Assembly (NCBI GenBank): GCA_965218045.1
Contig: CBDCJX010000011.1
Location: forward strand, 186,001-250,000
Reading direction: 5' to 3'
DNA length: 64,000 bases
From: CAVRCA01 sp965218045
GTDB taxonomy: Bacteria; Pseudomonadota; Alphaproteobacteria; Acetobacterales; Acetobacteraceae
Shown here: positions 33,851-42,764 of the stretch, piece after piece
Layout: each line of letters starts with the position of its first letter
Position numbering within the stretch: the first letter of the stretch is position 1
Position numbers and translations under genes: made by a program
The notes under the pieces: generated by a model
Told to the model about the DNA's origin: nothing
Database searches by the model: none
What the model saw: the letters and a program-made list of their open reading frames with translations, nothing else

Positions 33851-35230
33851 ATGCCGATCTGGTCCGGGTTCGACGAGATCCTGCCCGGATCGAGGGTGGT
33901 TCGGATCGGGGTGACCGGGCTCGCCCGCTCGGGCAAGACCGCGTTTCTCACCTCGGCCGCGGCCAATCTGTTGGCGCAGGGTGCCGGGGTGCCGACACTG
34001 CCGGCGCTGGCAACGCGGCTTGCCGGCCGCGCGATGCGGGTGACGCTGGCCCCGACCGGCGCGTCGAGCGGGTTCCGCTTTGCCTACCAGGCGCATCTCG
34101 CCGCCTTGGCGGCCGACCCGCCGCGCTGGCCCGAGCGGACCGATGCCGTGTCCTTGCTGGCCTTGCAGCTCGAACTCGCGCGGGCCGGGATAGCCTCGGC
34201 CTTGCCGCCGCGCTGGGTGCGGCTGGAGTTTATCGACTATCCGGGTGAGTGGCTGCTCGACCTGCCGTTGCTCGGCATGGATTTCGCGGCTTGGTCGGCA
34301 CAAGTCCTGGCACGGCTGGAGTCACGCGAGGCGGCGCCGCTGGCGCGCGAGTTCCTGGCCTTCGTGCGCGGCCTGCCGGCGGGGGCGGCGGAGGACGAGA
34401 CACTGGCGGCGGCCGGCCACCGGCTGTATCGCGCCTTGCTGGTCCGCCAACGCGACGAGCTCGGGCTGGCGCATCTCCAGCCGGGGCGCTTCCTGATGCC
34501 GGCGCCCGGACCGGAGCCGCCCTGGACCGAGTTCTTCCCGTTCGGCGGGCGCGGCGGCTTGGCGCGGCTGTTGGCGCGGCGCTTCGATGCCTACCGCCAA
34601 GCGGTGCAGGAGGAGCTGGTCGCGCCGGCGTTTGGCCAGATCGATCGGCTGGTGGTGCTCGCTGATCTGCTGTCCGCGCTGCATGCCGGTCCGGCGGCCT
34701 TCAACGACACCGCCGACGCGCTTTCCGCCGTGGCGGCGGCGCTGTCCTGGCGACGCCCTTGGACGGAGACGATCCCGCTGCTGCGTTATTTGCCGCTGCC
34801 GGCCTGGCTGGCGCCGGGCGGGGTGCGGCGCGTGGCGTTCGCCGCGACCAAGTCGGACCACGTGGCCGAGCGCCAACGCGGCAACCTGGCCGCACTGGTG
34901 CAAAGTCTCACGCGGCTGCCCGACCCGGCGCAATCGGCGGCGGCCGCTTGCTTCGCCATCGCCGCGGTCCGCTGCACCGAGGATTTCGTCTGGACCCTGG
35001 AAGGTCGCAACGTCTCGGCGGTGCGTGGTCGTGTGCTCGGCTCCGACCGGCTGACCCGATCCTACCCGGGCGAGGTACCGGATCGGCCGCCCGACCGCTC
35101 GTTTTGGGCGCACGAGTTCCTGGCCCTGCCGCAGTTCGAGCCACGCCGCCTGCCCGGTGACGGGCGCCAGGGGGTACCCCAGATAGGGGTGGACGCGCTG
35201 CTCGCGTTCCTGCTGGAGGATGTGCTTTGA
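33851..35230 (+). CDS. YcjX family (DUF463) P-loop protein
   Basis: A 459-residue predicted GTPase/ATPase. Walker A is GLARSGKT at residues 23-30, followed by a long alpha/beta region with LEFIDYPGEWLLDLPL in the place of the Walker B/DxxG motif. E. coli ycjX is a stress-induced gene paired with ycjF in the psp region; the same pairing is seen here through a 4-nt TTGA overlap with the next gene. The precise function is unknown. Confidence 0.88.
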   Translation: MPIWSGFDEILPGSRVVRIGVTGLARSGKTAFLTSAAANLLAQGAGVPTLPALATRLAGRAMRVTLAPTGASSGFRFAYQAHLAALAADPPRWPERTDAVSLLALQLELARAGIASALPPRWVRLEFIDYPGEWLLDLPLLGMDFAAWSAQVLARLESREAAPLAREFLAFVRGLPAGAAEDETLAAAGHRLYRALLVRQRDELGLAHLQPGRFLMPAPGPEPPWTEFFPFGGRGGLARLLARRFDAYRQAVQEELVAPAFGQIDRLVVLADLLSALHAGPAAFNDTADALSAVAAALSWRRPWTETIPLLRYLPLPAWLAPGGVRRVAFAATKSDHVAERQRGNLAALVQSLTRLPDPAQSAAAACFAIAAVRCTEDFVWTLEGRNVSAVRGRVLGSDRLTRSYPGEVPDRPPDRSFWAHEFLALPQFEPRRLPGDGRQGVPQIGVDALLAFLLEDVL

Positions 35231-36099
35231 GCGAGACCGCTGTTCAGGAGATGCCGCGGCCACGGATCGAGGCCGAACCGCTCCCGGCACCGCGTCTCGA
35301 GGCCGACCTGCCGGTGACGCTGCCGCTCGCCTTGCCCGAGCGTGGCGTCGGCACGATCCCGTTGGTGCTCGGCGGTGTCGGCGTGCTGGTGCTCGGCCTG
35401 TCGGCGCTGGCCACCATCAATTTCGCCGCCGCCCAGTTCGCCCGCTCGCCGGTGCTGGGCTGGGTCACGGCGGCCGTGGCCGTGGCCGGGTTCGGACTTG
35501 TCGGCGCGGGCATCTGGCGCGAGCTGCGCGGGTTGGTTGGCCTGGAGACGGTCGATCGGCTGCGGGCCGCGCTCACCGCCGACGCGCTTGCCGCGCGCCC
35601 GGCGCTGCGCCGCTGGCTCGCCCGGCTGCCCGACGGAACCGCCACCATCGACGCGGTGGCCGCGGTCGATGACGCCGAGACCCTGCGGGCCTTGCTCCGG
35701 GCTGGGCCGCTCGCCGACTTGCGCGCCAAGAGCGACGCGCTGGGTCGCACCGCCGCGTTGCAGGCCTTCGCCGTCGCCGCGGCGGTGCCGTCGCCGACCT
35801 TCGACGGGCTGCTGGTCGCGTGGCGCGGCTTGCGTCTGGTGCGGCAGGTCGCCGAGCTGCACGGCTTGCGTCCCGGTCTGCTCGGCACCTTGACGCTGCT
35901 GCGCCGCACCGCGCTGTCGGCCGCCGGCGTGGTCGCGACCGATCTCGCGGTCAACGCGCTCACCCGGGCGGTGCTCTCCAACCCGCTGCTGCGGCACGTC
36001 ACCGGCGACGTGGCCGGTGCCGGCCTCGCGGCGCGGCGCATGGTGCTGCTCGCGCGCGCCAGCGCCGCCGCCTGTAGCCCGCTCTCCGCCGAGGACTAG
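35227..36099 (+). CDS. YcjF/TIGR01620-type membrane protein
   Basis: A 290-residue protein that pairs with the YcjX-type gene. Two transmembrane helices lie at about residues 43-65 and 74-95 (TIPLVLGGVGVLVLGLSALATI and VTAAVAVAGFGLVGAGIW), followed by an Ala/Leu/Arg-rich DUF697-like domain. The TTG start overlaps the ycjX stop, which implies coupled translation. It probably anchors or regulates the YcjX-type protein at the inner membrane. Confidence 0.82.
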   Translation: MSETAVQEMPRPRIEAEPLPAPRLEADLPVTLPLALPERGVGTIPLVLGGVGVLVLGLSALATINFAAAQFARSPVLGWVTAAVAVAGFGLVGAGIWRELRGLVGLETVDRLRAALTADALAARPALRRWLARLPDGTATIDAVAAVDDAETLRALLRAGPLADLRAKSDALGRTAALQAFAVAAAVPSPTFDGLLVAWRGLRLVRQVAELHGLRPGLLGTLTLLRRTALSAAGVVATDLAVNALTRAVLSNPLLRHVTGDVAGAGLAARRMVLLARASAAACSPLSAED

Positions 36100-36564
36100 C
36101 TAGCGCCTGCTCGCGTCGAGGGCGCCCTGCAGGATCCAGGCGGCGGCCATGCGGTCGACCGAGGCGGTGCGCTTCTTGCGGCTCAGATCCATCTCGTCGA
36201 TCAGGAACCGATTGACCGCCGCCGAGCTCAGCCGCTCGTCCCAGAGCGCCGCCGGCAACCCGGTGGCGGCGGACAGTGCGCGCGTCCAGTCCCGCGCCGC
36301 CTGCGCCGCCGGCCCGATCGAGCCATCCATCGACAGCGGCAGCCCGACAATCAGCCCGCCCACGTTCTCGGCGCGCCCGATCGCGGCGATCTCGGCGGCG
36401 GTGTCGCGCAACCGGCCGCGCCGGATAACGCCATAGGGCGAGGCGATCAGACAGCCGACATCCGATAGGGCAACGCCGATGATCCGGCTCCCGAGGTCGA
36501 GGCCGATCAGCCGCTCGCCCGGTCGAAGCCCGGCTTGGAGCGCGTTGAGCTCGATCAGCCCCAT
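36100..36564 (-). CDS. ruvX: Holliday junction resolvase-like protein RuvX (YqgF)
   Basis: A 154-residue RNase H-fold protein that acts in 16S rRNA 5' processing and possibly as a Holliday junction resolvase. The first catalytic Asp23 is in IGLDLGSRIIGVALSD and a DERLSSAAV segment supplies another acidic residue. It abuts the YcjF-type stop. ruvX next to gatC and gatA is typical of related genomes, but here a signalling pair has come between. Confidence 0.92.
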   Translation of the reverse strand: MGLIELNALQAGLRPGERLIGLDLGSRIIGVALSDVGCLIASPYGVIRRGRLRDTAAEIAAIGRAENVGGLIVGLPLSMDGSIGPAAQAARDWTRALSAATGLPAALWDERLSSAAVNRFLIDEMDLSRKKRTASVDRMAAAWILQGALDASRR

Positions 36565-36642
36565 GACAGCATCGGCGCGGTGACCAAAAATTCACTCTCG
36601 AAGATCATAATACGACAGATGCCGATGTGAGGGCTGGTCCCC

Positions 36643-38043
36643 GTGCCGCGACTTGCTTTGAACGCGCCTCTCCCAGCGCCGCTCGCCCCATCGCCTGTGC
36701 CGGAGCGGAGCGGGCTTGTGCCATGCGGGTGCGCCGGACCCGCGCGCGGGCCGGCCGCGGCAAGCAGTGGCGCCGACGCACTCACCTTGCTTCCCGATCG
36801 CGCCGCGTTGCGCGAACACATTGCCTCGGTGCTGCGCCGACCGTCCAAGCGCGGCTCGGCGGCGCTCATCGTGATCGAACTGAACGGGCTGCGCGAGATC
36901 GGCAACGTGCTCGGCGCCGACTACGTCGATGCATTGCTGGTCGCCGTGGCTGGGCGACTGCGCGCCTCGGTGCGCGGGTCCGACATGCTGGCGAGTCTGG
37001 GCGGCGACTGCTTCGCCATCCTGCTGAGCGACATACCGGATGCGGCGGGGGCGCTGGCACGCGCCCAGACCATTGCCGACCTGCTTGCCCGGGTGTTCAT
37101 CGTACGGCGGGAGGTGGCCACCATCGAGGCGCGCGTCGGCATCGCGCTCGGCACGGCCGGGCTGCGCAATCCCGATGAGATGATCCGCCGGGCCCACCTC
37201 GCGTTGTCGTACGACCTGCCGACCGGTCCGCGGGGCGGCGCAGTGTTCGACCCGGCGATGGACGCCAGGGCACGCGCGCAGCGTGAGCTTGGGATCGCGT
37301 TGCGGCGGGCGCTGCCGATGCGCGAGTTCGAGCTGTTCTACCAGCCGCAGCTCGACGTGGTGACACGGCGCCTCGTCGGCTTCGAGGCGCTGATCCGCTG
37401 GCGGCATCGCACGCGCGGCATGGTGTCGCCGGCCGAGTTCATTCCCCTCGCCGAGCGCCTTGGCCTGATCGGATCCATCGGCGAATGGGCGTTGCGCACC
37501 GCCTGTGCCGAGGCAAGGCGGTGGCCGGCGGGCCTGACCGTCGCGGTGAACGTCTCGCCGTTGCAGTTCGTCGCCGGCTCCGACATGGCGCGCACGGCGC
37601 GGAAGGCGCTGTCGGAGACCGGGCTGCCGGCGGACCGCCTTGAACTCGAGATCACCGAAGGCACGTTGCTGGGTTCGACCGCGGCGACGCAGGCGACATT
37701 GCACGCGCTGAAGCAGCTTGGCGCGGGCATTTCGATGGACGATTTCGGCACCGGCTATTCCTCGCTCGGGCAGTTGCGCAGCTTTCCTTTCAGCAAGCTC
37801 AAGATCGACCAGAGCTTCATCCGCGACCTGGTGAGCAGGCCGGACGCGGCCCACATGCTGCGCGCCATCGCCACGCTCGGCGCCGGCCTCGGCATGTCGG
37901 TCATCGCCGAGGGCGTGGAGACCGAGGAGCAAGCCGCCGCCGTGGCGCAGCAAGGCTGCAGTCTCATCCAAGGCTATCTCATCAGCCGTCCGGTCCCGCG
38001 TGACCAGATCGACGGCATCATTGCGCGCTTCGGCGTGCGCTAA
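36643..38043 (+). CDS. c-di-GMP phosphodiesterase, degenerate GGDEF plus intact EAL
   Basis: A 466-residue signalling protein. An N-terminal Pro/Ala segment (1-45) leads to a GGDEF-like domain (about 48-200) whose signature is degenerate (LGGDCF at 119-124, Glu replaced by Cys), so it is unlikely to make c-di-GMP. The EAL domain (about 215-460) looks active: Glu248 of EAL, Asn303, Glu336/Glu339 of LEITE, Asp366-Asp367 of DDFGTGYSS, Lys387, Glu423 of AEGVE and Gln443 are present. It lacks any sensor or membrane helix. The BLUF photoreceptor gene starts 18 nt after its stop, so light input from that protein is likely (inference). The GTG start has GAGGG upstream. Confidence 0.9.
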   Translation: MPRLALNAPLPAPLAPSPVPERSGLVPCGCAGPARGPAAASSGADALTLLPDRAALREHIASVLRRPSKRGSAALIVIELNGLREIGNVLGADYVDALLVAVAGRLRASVRGSDMLASLGGDCFAILLSDIPDAAGALARAQTIADLLARVFIVRREVATIEARVGIALGTAGLRNPDEMIRRAHLALSYDLPTGPRGGAVFDPAMDARARAQRELGIALRRALPMREFELFYQPQLDVVTRRLVGFEALIRWRHRTRGMVSPAEFIPLAERLGLIGSIGEWALRTACAEARRWPAGLTVAVNVSPLQFVAGSDMARTARKALSETGLPADRLELEITEGTLLGSTAATQATLHALKQLGAGISMDDFGTGYSSLGQLRSFPFSKLKIDQSFIRDLVSRPDAAHMLRAIATLGAGLGMSVIAEGVETEEQAAAVAQQGCSLIQGYLISRPVPRDQIDGIIARFGVR

Positions 38044-38061
38044 CCACGAAGGGAATTTGCA

Positions 38062-38505
38062 ATGAGCGGCTTGCATCGCCTGGTCTACTGCAGCGAGAGC
38101 CGCCTGCCAGGCAGCGTCGCGGACCTGCAGGGCGAGATCGACCAGATACTGGCCGTCGCCCGCCGCAACAATCAGGCCGATGGCATATCGGGCGCGCTGC
38201 TGTTCTCGGAGAACTGGTTCGCCCAGGTGCTCGAAGGGCCGGTGGCCGCGATCGAGCGCACCTTCGAGCGGATCCAGTGCGATCCGCGTCATGCCGACGT
38301 GACGGTGCTCGAGCTCTCCCCGGCGCGCGGGCGGCGGTTTGGCGATTGGTCGATGGCCTATGCGGGTGGCCCGAGCACGCTGGGGGGCCTGCGGGTGCCC
38401 TCCTTCGCGGCCATGCTTGCCGAGCCGCGCGCCGCTGCCAGCCGCAAGCTGCTCGACATGCTGCGCACCTTGGTGACGCAGGACGAGCCCGCGTTCGCCG
38501 GCTGA
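38062..38505 (+). CDS. BLUF domain blue-light photoreceptor
   Basis: A 147-residue stand-alone BLUF (blue light using FAD) protein. The flavin-site residues are all visible: Tyr9 in HRLVYCSES, Asn37 in RRNNQADGISG, Gln55 in WFAQVLEGP, and Trp96 and Met98 in FGDWSMAY. The Asn-to-Gln spacing of 18 matches AppA and BlrB. About 45 C-terminal residues would form cap helices. It starts 18 nt after a GGDEF-EAL gene with GAAGGGA upstream, so the two are almost certainly cotranscribed. This mirrors the BLUF-EAL fusion BlrP1, split into two proteins. Confidence 0.93.
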   Translation: MSGLHRLVYCSESRLPGSVADLQGEIDQILAVARRNNQADGISGALLFSENWFAQVLEGPVAAIERTFERIQCDPRHADVTVLELSPARGRRFGDWSMAYAGGPSTLGGLRVPSFAAMLAEPRAAASRKLLDMLRTLVTQDEPAFAG

Positions 38506-38603
38506 CGCTGGCGGCGCGGCGTCGGCGCGCCCGCTCGGCCGGTTGAACCGGGTCTGACCGGACGGTATGGTCCCGGCCTCTCCGGCCAGGGACTCTCCGT
38601 TGC

Positions 38604-38891
38604 ATGTCGCTCAATCCCGCGACCGTCCGGCGCATCGCCAGCCTCGCCCGCATCCGCGTCGATGACGCGGAGGTGGCGCGGTTGCAGGCCGAGCTCAACG
38701 GTATTCTCGGCTGGATCGAGCAGCTCAACGAGGTTGATGTCACCGACGTGGCGCCGCTGACCGGTGCGGCGCAGCTTGCATTAAAGATGCGCGACGATGT
38801 CGTGAGCGACGGTGGTATGGCGGAGAAGCTGCTGGCCAACGCGCCCGAGCGGGCCGGCGCCTTCTTCGCCGTACCCAAGGTGATCGAGTGA
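38604..38891 (+). CDS. gatC: Asp-tRNA(Asn)/Glu-tRNA(Gln) amidotransferase subunit C
   Basis: A 95-residue GatC subunit that stabilises GatA and GatB. It has the usual SLARIRVDDAEVARLQAELNGILGWIEQLNEVD helix pair and a PLTGAAQLALKMRDD segment. It overlaps gatA by 4 nt (GTGA). The 98-nt GC-rich gap before it, downstream of the BLUF gene, may carry its promoter. Confidence 0.93.
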   Translation: MSLNPATVRRIASLARIRVDDAEVARLQAELNGILGWIEQLNEVDVTDVAPLTGAAQLALKMRDDVVSDGGMAEKLLANAPERAGAFFAVPKVIE

Positions 38892-40369
38892 GCGCAACCG
38901 ACCTGACGCTCGCCGCCGCGCGCGAAGCGCTGCAAGCGAAGCTTCTCTCGGCGCGTGAACTCACGCTGGCGCACCTCGAGGCGATCGAGACGCTCAATCC
39001 ACGGCTCAACGCCTATATCACCGTCAGCCACGACTTGGCACTGCGCCAGGCCGACCTCGCCGACGCGGCGCTGGCGCGCGGTGACGCCGGGCCGCTCGCT
39101 GGCATCCCGCTGGCGATAAAAGACCTGTTTTGCACCGAGGGCGTGCGCACCACCGCCGGCAGCCGCATGCTCGGCCCGTTCGTGCCGCCCTACGAGAGCA
39201 CCGTCACGGCCAACCTGCTGCGCGACGGCGCGGTGTTCCTCGGCAAAGCCAATCTCGACGAGTTCGCGATGGGCTCGTCGAACATCACCTCGGCCTATGG
39301 TCCGGTCGAGAACCCATGGAAGCGACGTGGTGATCCGGGCGCGGTGCTGGTGCCGGGCGGCTCGTCGGGCGGCTCCGCCGCCGCGGTCGCGGCGCGGATC
39401 GCGCTCGGTTCCACCGGGACCGACACCGGCGGCTCGATCCGCCAGCCCGCGTCGTTCTGCGGCATACCGGGCGTCAAGCCGACCTATGGGCGTTGCAGCC
39501 GCTGGGGCATCGTCGCGTTCGCCTCCTCGCTCGACCAGGCCGGCCCGTTCGCGCGCACCGTGGCGGATTGCGCGATCCTGCTGCGCTCGATGGCCGGGCA
39601 CGATCCGCGGGACAGTACCAGCGCCGATCGCCCGGTGCCCGATTTCGCGGCCGCCTGCGGGCGCGGCGTTAAGGGGCTCAGGATCGGCATCCCGCGCGAA
39701 TACCACGCCGACGGGATGCCGGCGGAGATCGACGCGTTGTGGGAGCGGGGTCGGGTCTGGCTGCGCGATGCCGGAGCCGAGATCGTCGACGTGTCGCTGC
39801 CGCACACGAAATATGGTCTCGCCACGTACTACATCGTGGCACCGGCCGAGTGCTCGTCCAATCTCGCGCGGTATGACGGGGTGCGTTTCGGCATGCGCCA
39901 GGACGGCGAGGATTTGCGCGACCTCTACGAGCGCACCCGCGCCGCCGGGTTCGGCGCGGAAGTGCGGCGACGCATCCTGATCGGCACCTACGTGCTCTCG
40001 GCCGGCTATTACGACGCGTACTACCTGCGTGCGCAGAAGGTGCGTGCGTTGATCCTGAAGGACTTCACCGGCGCGTTCTCGCGGGTCGATGCGCTGCTGA
40101 CGCCGACCGCGCCCTCGGCCGCCTTTGCGTTGGGCGAGAACATGGACGACCCGGTGAAGATGTATCTCAACGACGTGTTCACCGTTCCGGCCAGCATGGC
40201 GGGGGTGCCGGGCATGTCGGTTCCGGCCGGGCTGGACGCGGACGGGTTGCCGCTTGGCTTGCAGGTCATCGGCCGCCCATTTGATGAGGAGACCGTGTTC
40301 GCGGTCGGCGCGGCGCTCGAGCGGTCGGCCGGGTTCGACAAGCTGCCCGCGATCCGCGCCGGCGCCTAA
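38888..40369 (+). CDS. gatA: Asp-tRNA(Asn)/Glu-tRNA(Gln) amidotransferase subunit A
   Basis: A 493-residue amidase-signature enzyme that releases ammonia from glutamine for transamidation of misacylated tRNA. The catalytic triad is Lys78 (IPLAIKDLF), cis-Ser159 (PGGSSGGSAA) and Ser183 (TDTGGSIRQP). The GTG start overlaps the gatC stop. Its 3' end overlaps an antisense nitroreductase gene by 4 nt, which separates it from gatB. Confidence 0.96.
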   Translation: MSATDLTLAAAREALQAKLLSARELTLAHLEAIETLNPRLNAYITVSHDLALRQADLADAALARGDAGPLAGIPLAIKDLFCTEGVRTTAGSRMLGPFVPPYESTVTANLLRDGAVFLGKANLDEFAMGSSNITSAYGPVENPWKRRGDPGAVLVPGGSSGGSAAAVAARIALGSTGTDTGGSIRQPASFCGIPGVKPTYGRCSRWGIVAFASSLDQAGPFARTVADCAILLRSMAGHDPRDSTSADRPVPDFAAACGRGVKGLRIGIPREYHADGMPAEIDALWERGRVWLRDAGAEIVDVSLPHTKYGLATYYIVAPAECSSNLARYDGVRFGMRQDGEDLRDLYERTRAAGFGAEVRRRILIGTYVLSAGYYDAYYLRAQKVRALILKDFTGAFSRVDALLTPTAPSAAFALGENMDDPVKMYLNDVFTVPASMAGVPGMSVPAGLDADGLPLGLQVIGRPFDEETVFAVGAALERSAGFDKLPAIRAGA

Positions 40370-41193
40370 CCCTTCCCGCCGGGATGCGGGCCGGTGAAGG
40401 CTTGCTTCCACGCGCCGAGCTTCTCGTCCGCGTCCTCCCAATCCAGCATGCTCTCGCGGTGCCGGTACATCGCGAAGGGACGCAGGCGGCGGACGAAGTA
40501 GTCGATCATCGCCTGCGGCCGCTCCTGCTCGCTGTGCCACGCGTTCCAGTGGACGATCTGTTCGAGCGGACGACGGTAACGCGCGGCGGCGTCCTTCTCG
40601 GGGAATCCGACCGGGATCGTGCCGACCGCTTCCAAGTAGTCCGGATAGCCGAGTGCCGAACGCAGATCCTCGTTGGTGGTGGCTTCCGCCCCACCCGACA
40701 GCCAAGCCGAGGTCAACCCGCACGCCGCGACCGCGAGCTGGACGTTCTGGATCACCGCGCCGATCGAGGCCAGGTAGATGCGCTCGTTGTTGGCCGCGTA
40801 CTCGGCCCGCCACGAAGCCGCCGCGTCGGCGTCGGCTTGCGGGAAGCACACCTTCCAGCGCGGATCGCCGAGCACGACGAAGATGGCGACGGTGTTGGCG
40901 AGATACGACTTCTTCACCGCCGGAAAACCTTTCGCGTGGTCGACCAACCGTTGCGACTGGCGCAGGAAAACGTCCAGCACCCGCGCGCGCCTCGCCGCTT
41001 GGTCGACGATGAGCAGGTCCCAGCATTGCGCATTGGCGCCGGTCGGCGCCCAACGCGCCGCCTCGGCGATCCGCAGCAACGTCTCGCGCGGCACCGACCG
41101 GCCCTTCTCGAAGCGGCGAACGCTGCGGCGGCGGCGGATCACGTCTATTAGCGCGTCATAGCCAGCCGTTGCCGGCGTGATCTCCTGCGCCAT
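40366..41193 (-). CDS. Nitroreductase family protein
   Basis: A 275-residue FMN-dependent nitroreductase-fold protein. The N-terminal RRRRSVRRFEKGRSVPRETLLRIAEAARWAPTGANAQ segment contains the FMN-phosphate-binding Arg cluster and the Ser/Asn positions of the family. A later SIGAVIQNVQLAVAACGLTSAW helix is also typical. It may reduce quinones, enones or nitro compounds. It sits in antisense between gatA and gatB, an unusual site, and is convergent with gatA (4-nt overlap) and divergent from gatB. Confidence 0.86.
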   Translation of the reverse strand: MAQEITPATAGYDALIDVIRRRRSVRRFEKGRSVPRETLLRIAEAARWAPTGANAQCWDLLIVDQAARRARVLDVFLRQSQRLVDHAKGFPAVKKSYLANTVAIFVVLGDPRWKVCFPQADADAAASWRAEYAANNERIYLASIGAVIQNVQLAVAACGLTSAWLSGGAEATTNEDLRSALGYPDYLEAVGTIPVGFPEKDAAARYRRPLEQIVHWNAWHSEQERPQAMIDYFVRRLRPFAMYRHRESMLDWEDADEKLGAWKQAFTGPHPGGKG

Positions 41194-41288
41194 ATCCGCT
41201 TCCCCCGCCCCGCGATGCCGCAGAATAGCCGTGGTCGACCCGGTGAGCTATCATCGGCTGATCCGTGTCGATATTGGATGGAGACCGA

Positions 41289-42749
41289 ATGGCTGCTACC
41301 GCCTACTCGCTCGAAGGCTCGACCGGTCCTTGGGAAGTCGTGATCGGCCTTGAGGTTCACGCCCAGGTGGTCAGCGACGCCAAGCTGTTCTCCGGTGCCG
41401 CGACCGAGTTCGGCGCCGAGCCGAACAGCCAGGTCAGCTTCGTCGACGCCGCGTTCCCCGGCATGCTGCCAGTGATCAACCGGGAGTGCGTCGCACAGGC
41501 GGTGCGCACCGGGCTCGGTCTGGACGCCCACATCAACGTGGTAAGTCGTTTCGATCGAAAGAACTATTTCTACGCCGACCTGCCAGCGGGCTATCAGATC
41601 AGCCAATACCAGCACCCGATTGTCGGCGAGGGCAGGATCGAGATCGAGCTGGCCGACGGCAGCACACGCATGATCGGGGTGACGCGCCTGCACCTCGAGC
41701 AGGACGCGGGGAAGTCGCTGCACGACCAGCATCCGAGCAAGTCCTACATCGACCTCAACCGCGCCGGCGTCGCGCTGATGGAGATCGTCAGCGAGCCCGA
41801 CATGCGCAGCCCCGAGGAGGCCGGTGCCTATGTGCGCAAGCTGCGTAGCATCCTGCGCTATCTCGGCACCTGCGACGGCAACATGGAGGAGGGCTCGCTG
41901 CGCGCCGACGTCAACGTCTCGGTGCGCAAGCACGGCGAGCCGTTTCGCACCCGCTGCGAGGTGAAGAACGTCAACTCGATCCGCTACGTCATGCAGGCGG
42001 TGGAGGCGGAGGCGAAGCGACAGATCGAGGTGTGGGAGGGCGGCGGCACGGTGGCGCAAGAGACGCGGCTGTTCGATCCGTCGCGCGGCGTTACGCGCTC
42101 GATGCGCAGCAAGGAAGACGCGCATGACTATCGCTATTTCCCCGATCCCGATCTGCTGCCGTTGGTGCTCGACGAGGCGTGGATCGAGGATCTGCGTCGC
42201 GAACTGCCGGAATTGCCCGACGCCAAGCGGGCGCGGTTCATGCGCGACTACGGCTTGCCGGCCTACGATGCCGGCGTGCTGATCGCCGAGCAGGCGACGG
42301 CGGATTTCTTCGAGACGGTGGCGCGGGGTCGTGATGCCAGGCTCGCGGCCAACTGGGTGATCGGCGACTTCTTCGCCGCCTTGAACCGCACCGGTCGCGG
42401 CATCGAGGACAGCCCGGTCTCGGCGGTGTCACTCGGCCAACTGCTCGATCTGATGGCCGACGACACGATCAACGGCCGCATTGCCAAGGACGTGCTCGAG
42501 GCGATGGTGGAGACCGGGCGCGACGCCGGCGCCATCGTCGATGAACGCGGGTTGCGCCAGGTCACCGACACGGGCGCGATCGATGCGGCGGTGGACCAGG
42601 TGCTGGCGGCCAATGCCGACAAGGTGGCGCAATACCGGTCGGGCAAGGACAAGCTGTTCGGCTTCTTCGTCGGCCAGGTGATGAAGGCGATGGCTGGAAA
42701 GGGCAACCCGGCGCTGGTCAACGAGACACTGCGTCGCAAGCTGTCATAG
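41289..42749 (+). CDS. gatB: Asp-tRNA(Asn)/Glu-tRNA(Gln) amidotransferase subunit B
   Basis: A 486-residue subunit that binds tRNA and carries the kinase and amidation site. The cradle domain opens with WEVVIGLEVHAQV and includes the FDRKNYFYADLPAGYQISQY and TRLHLEQDAGKSLHD motifs; the C-terminal YqeY-like tail domain begins near residue 340. The ATG at 41289 has GGAG upstream and is preferred to a GTG 24 nt earlier. Its promoter must lie in the 95-nt gap shared with the divergent nitroreductase gene. Confidence 0.96.
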   Translation: MAATAYSLEGSTGPWEVVIGLEVHAQVVSDAKLFSGAATEFGAEPNSQVSFVDAAFPGMLPVINRECVAQAVRTGLGLDAHINVVSRFDRKNYFYADLPAGYQISQYQHPIVGEGRIEIELADGSTRMIGVTRLHLEQDAGKSLHDQHPSKSYIDLNRAGVALMEIVSEPDMRSPEEAGAYVRKLRSILRYLGTCDGNMEEGSLRADVNVSVRKHGEPFRTRCEVKNVNSIRYVMQAVEAEAKRQIEVWEGGGTVAQETRLFDPSRGVTRSMRSKEDAHDYRYFPDPDLLPLVLDEAWIEDLRRELPELPDAKRARFMRDYGLPAYDAGVLIAEQATADFFETVARGRDARLAANWVIGDFFAALNRTGRGIEDSPVSAVSLGQLLDLMADDTINGRIAKDVLEAMVETGRDAGAIVDERGLRQVTDTGAIDAAVDQVLAANADKVAQYRSGKDKLFGFFVGQVMKAMAGKGNPALVNETLRRKLS

Positions 42750-42764
42750 CAAAGGACCGAGACA

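Noticed and set aside
38018..41053. 1011-codon minus-strand frame
   Set aside because: Crosses BLUF, gatC and gatA in antisense; those genes have intact catalytic motifs, while this frame has no recognisable domain and is Arg-rich.
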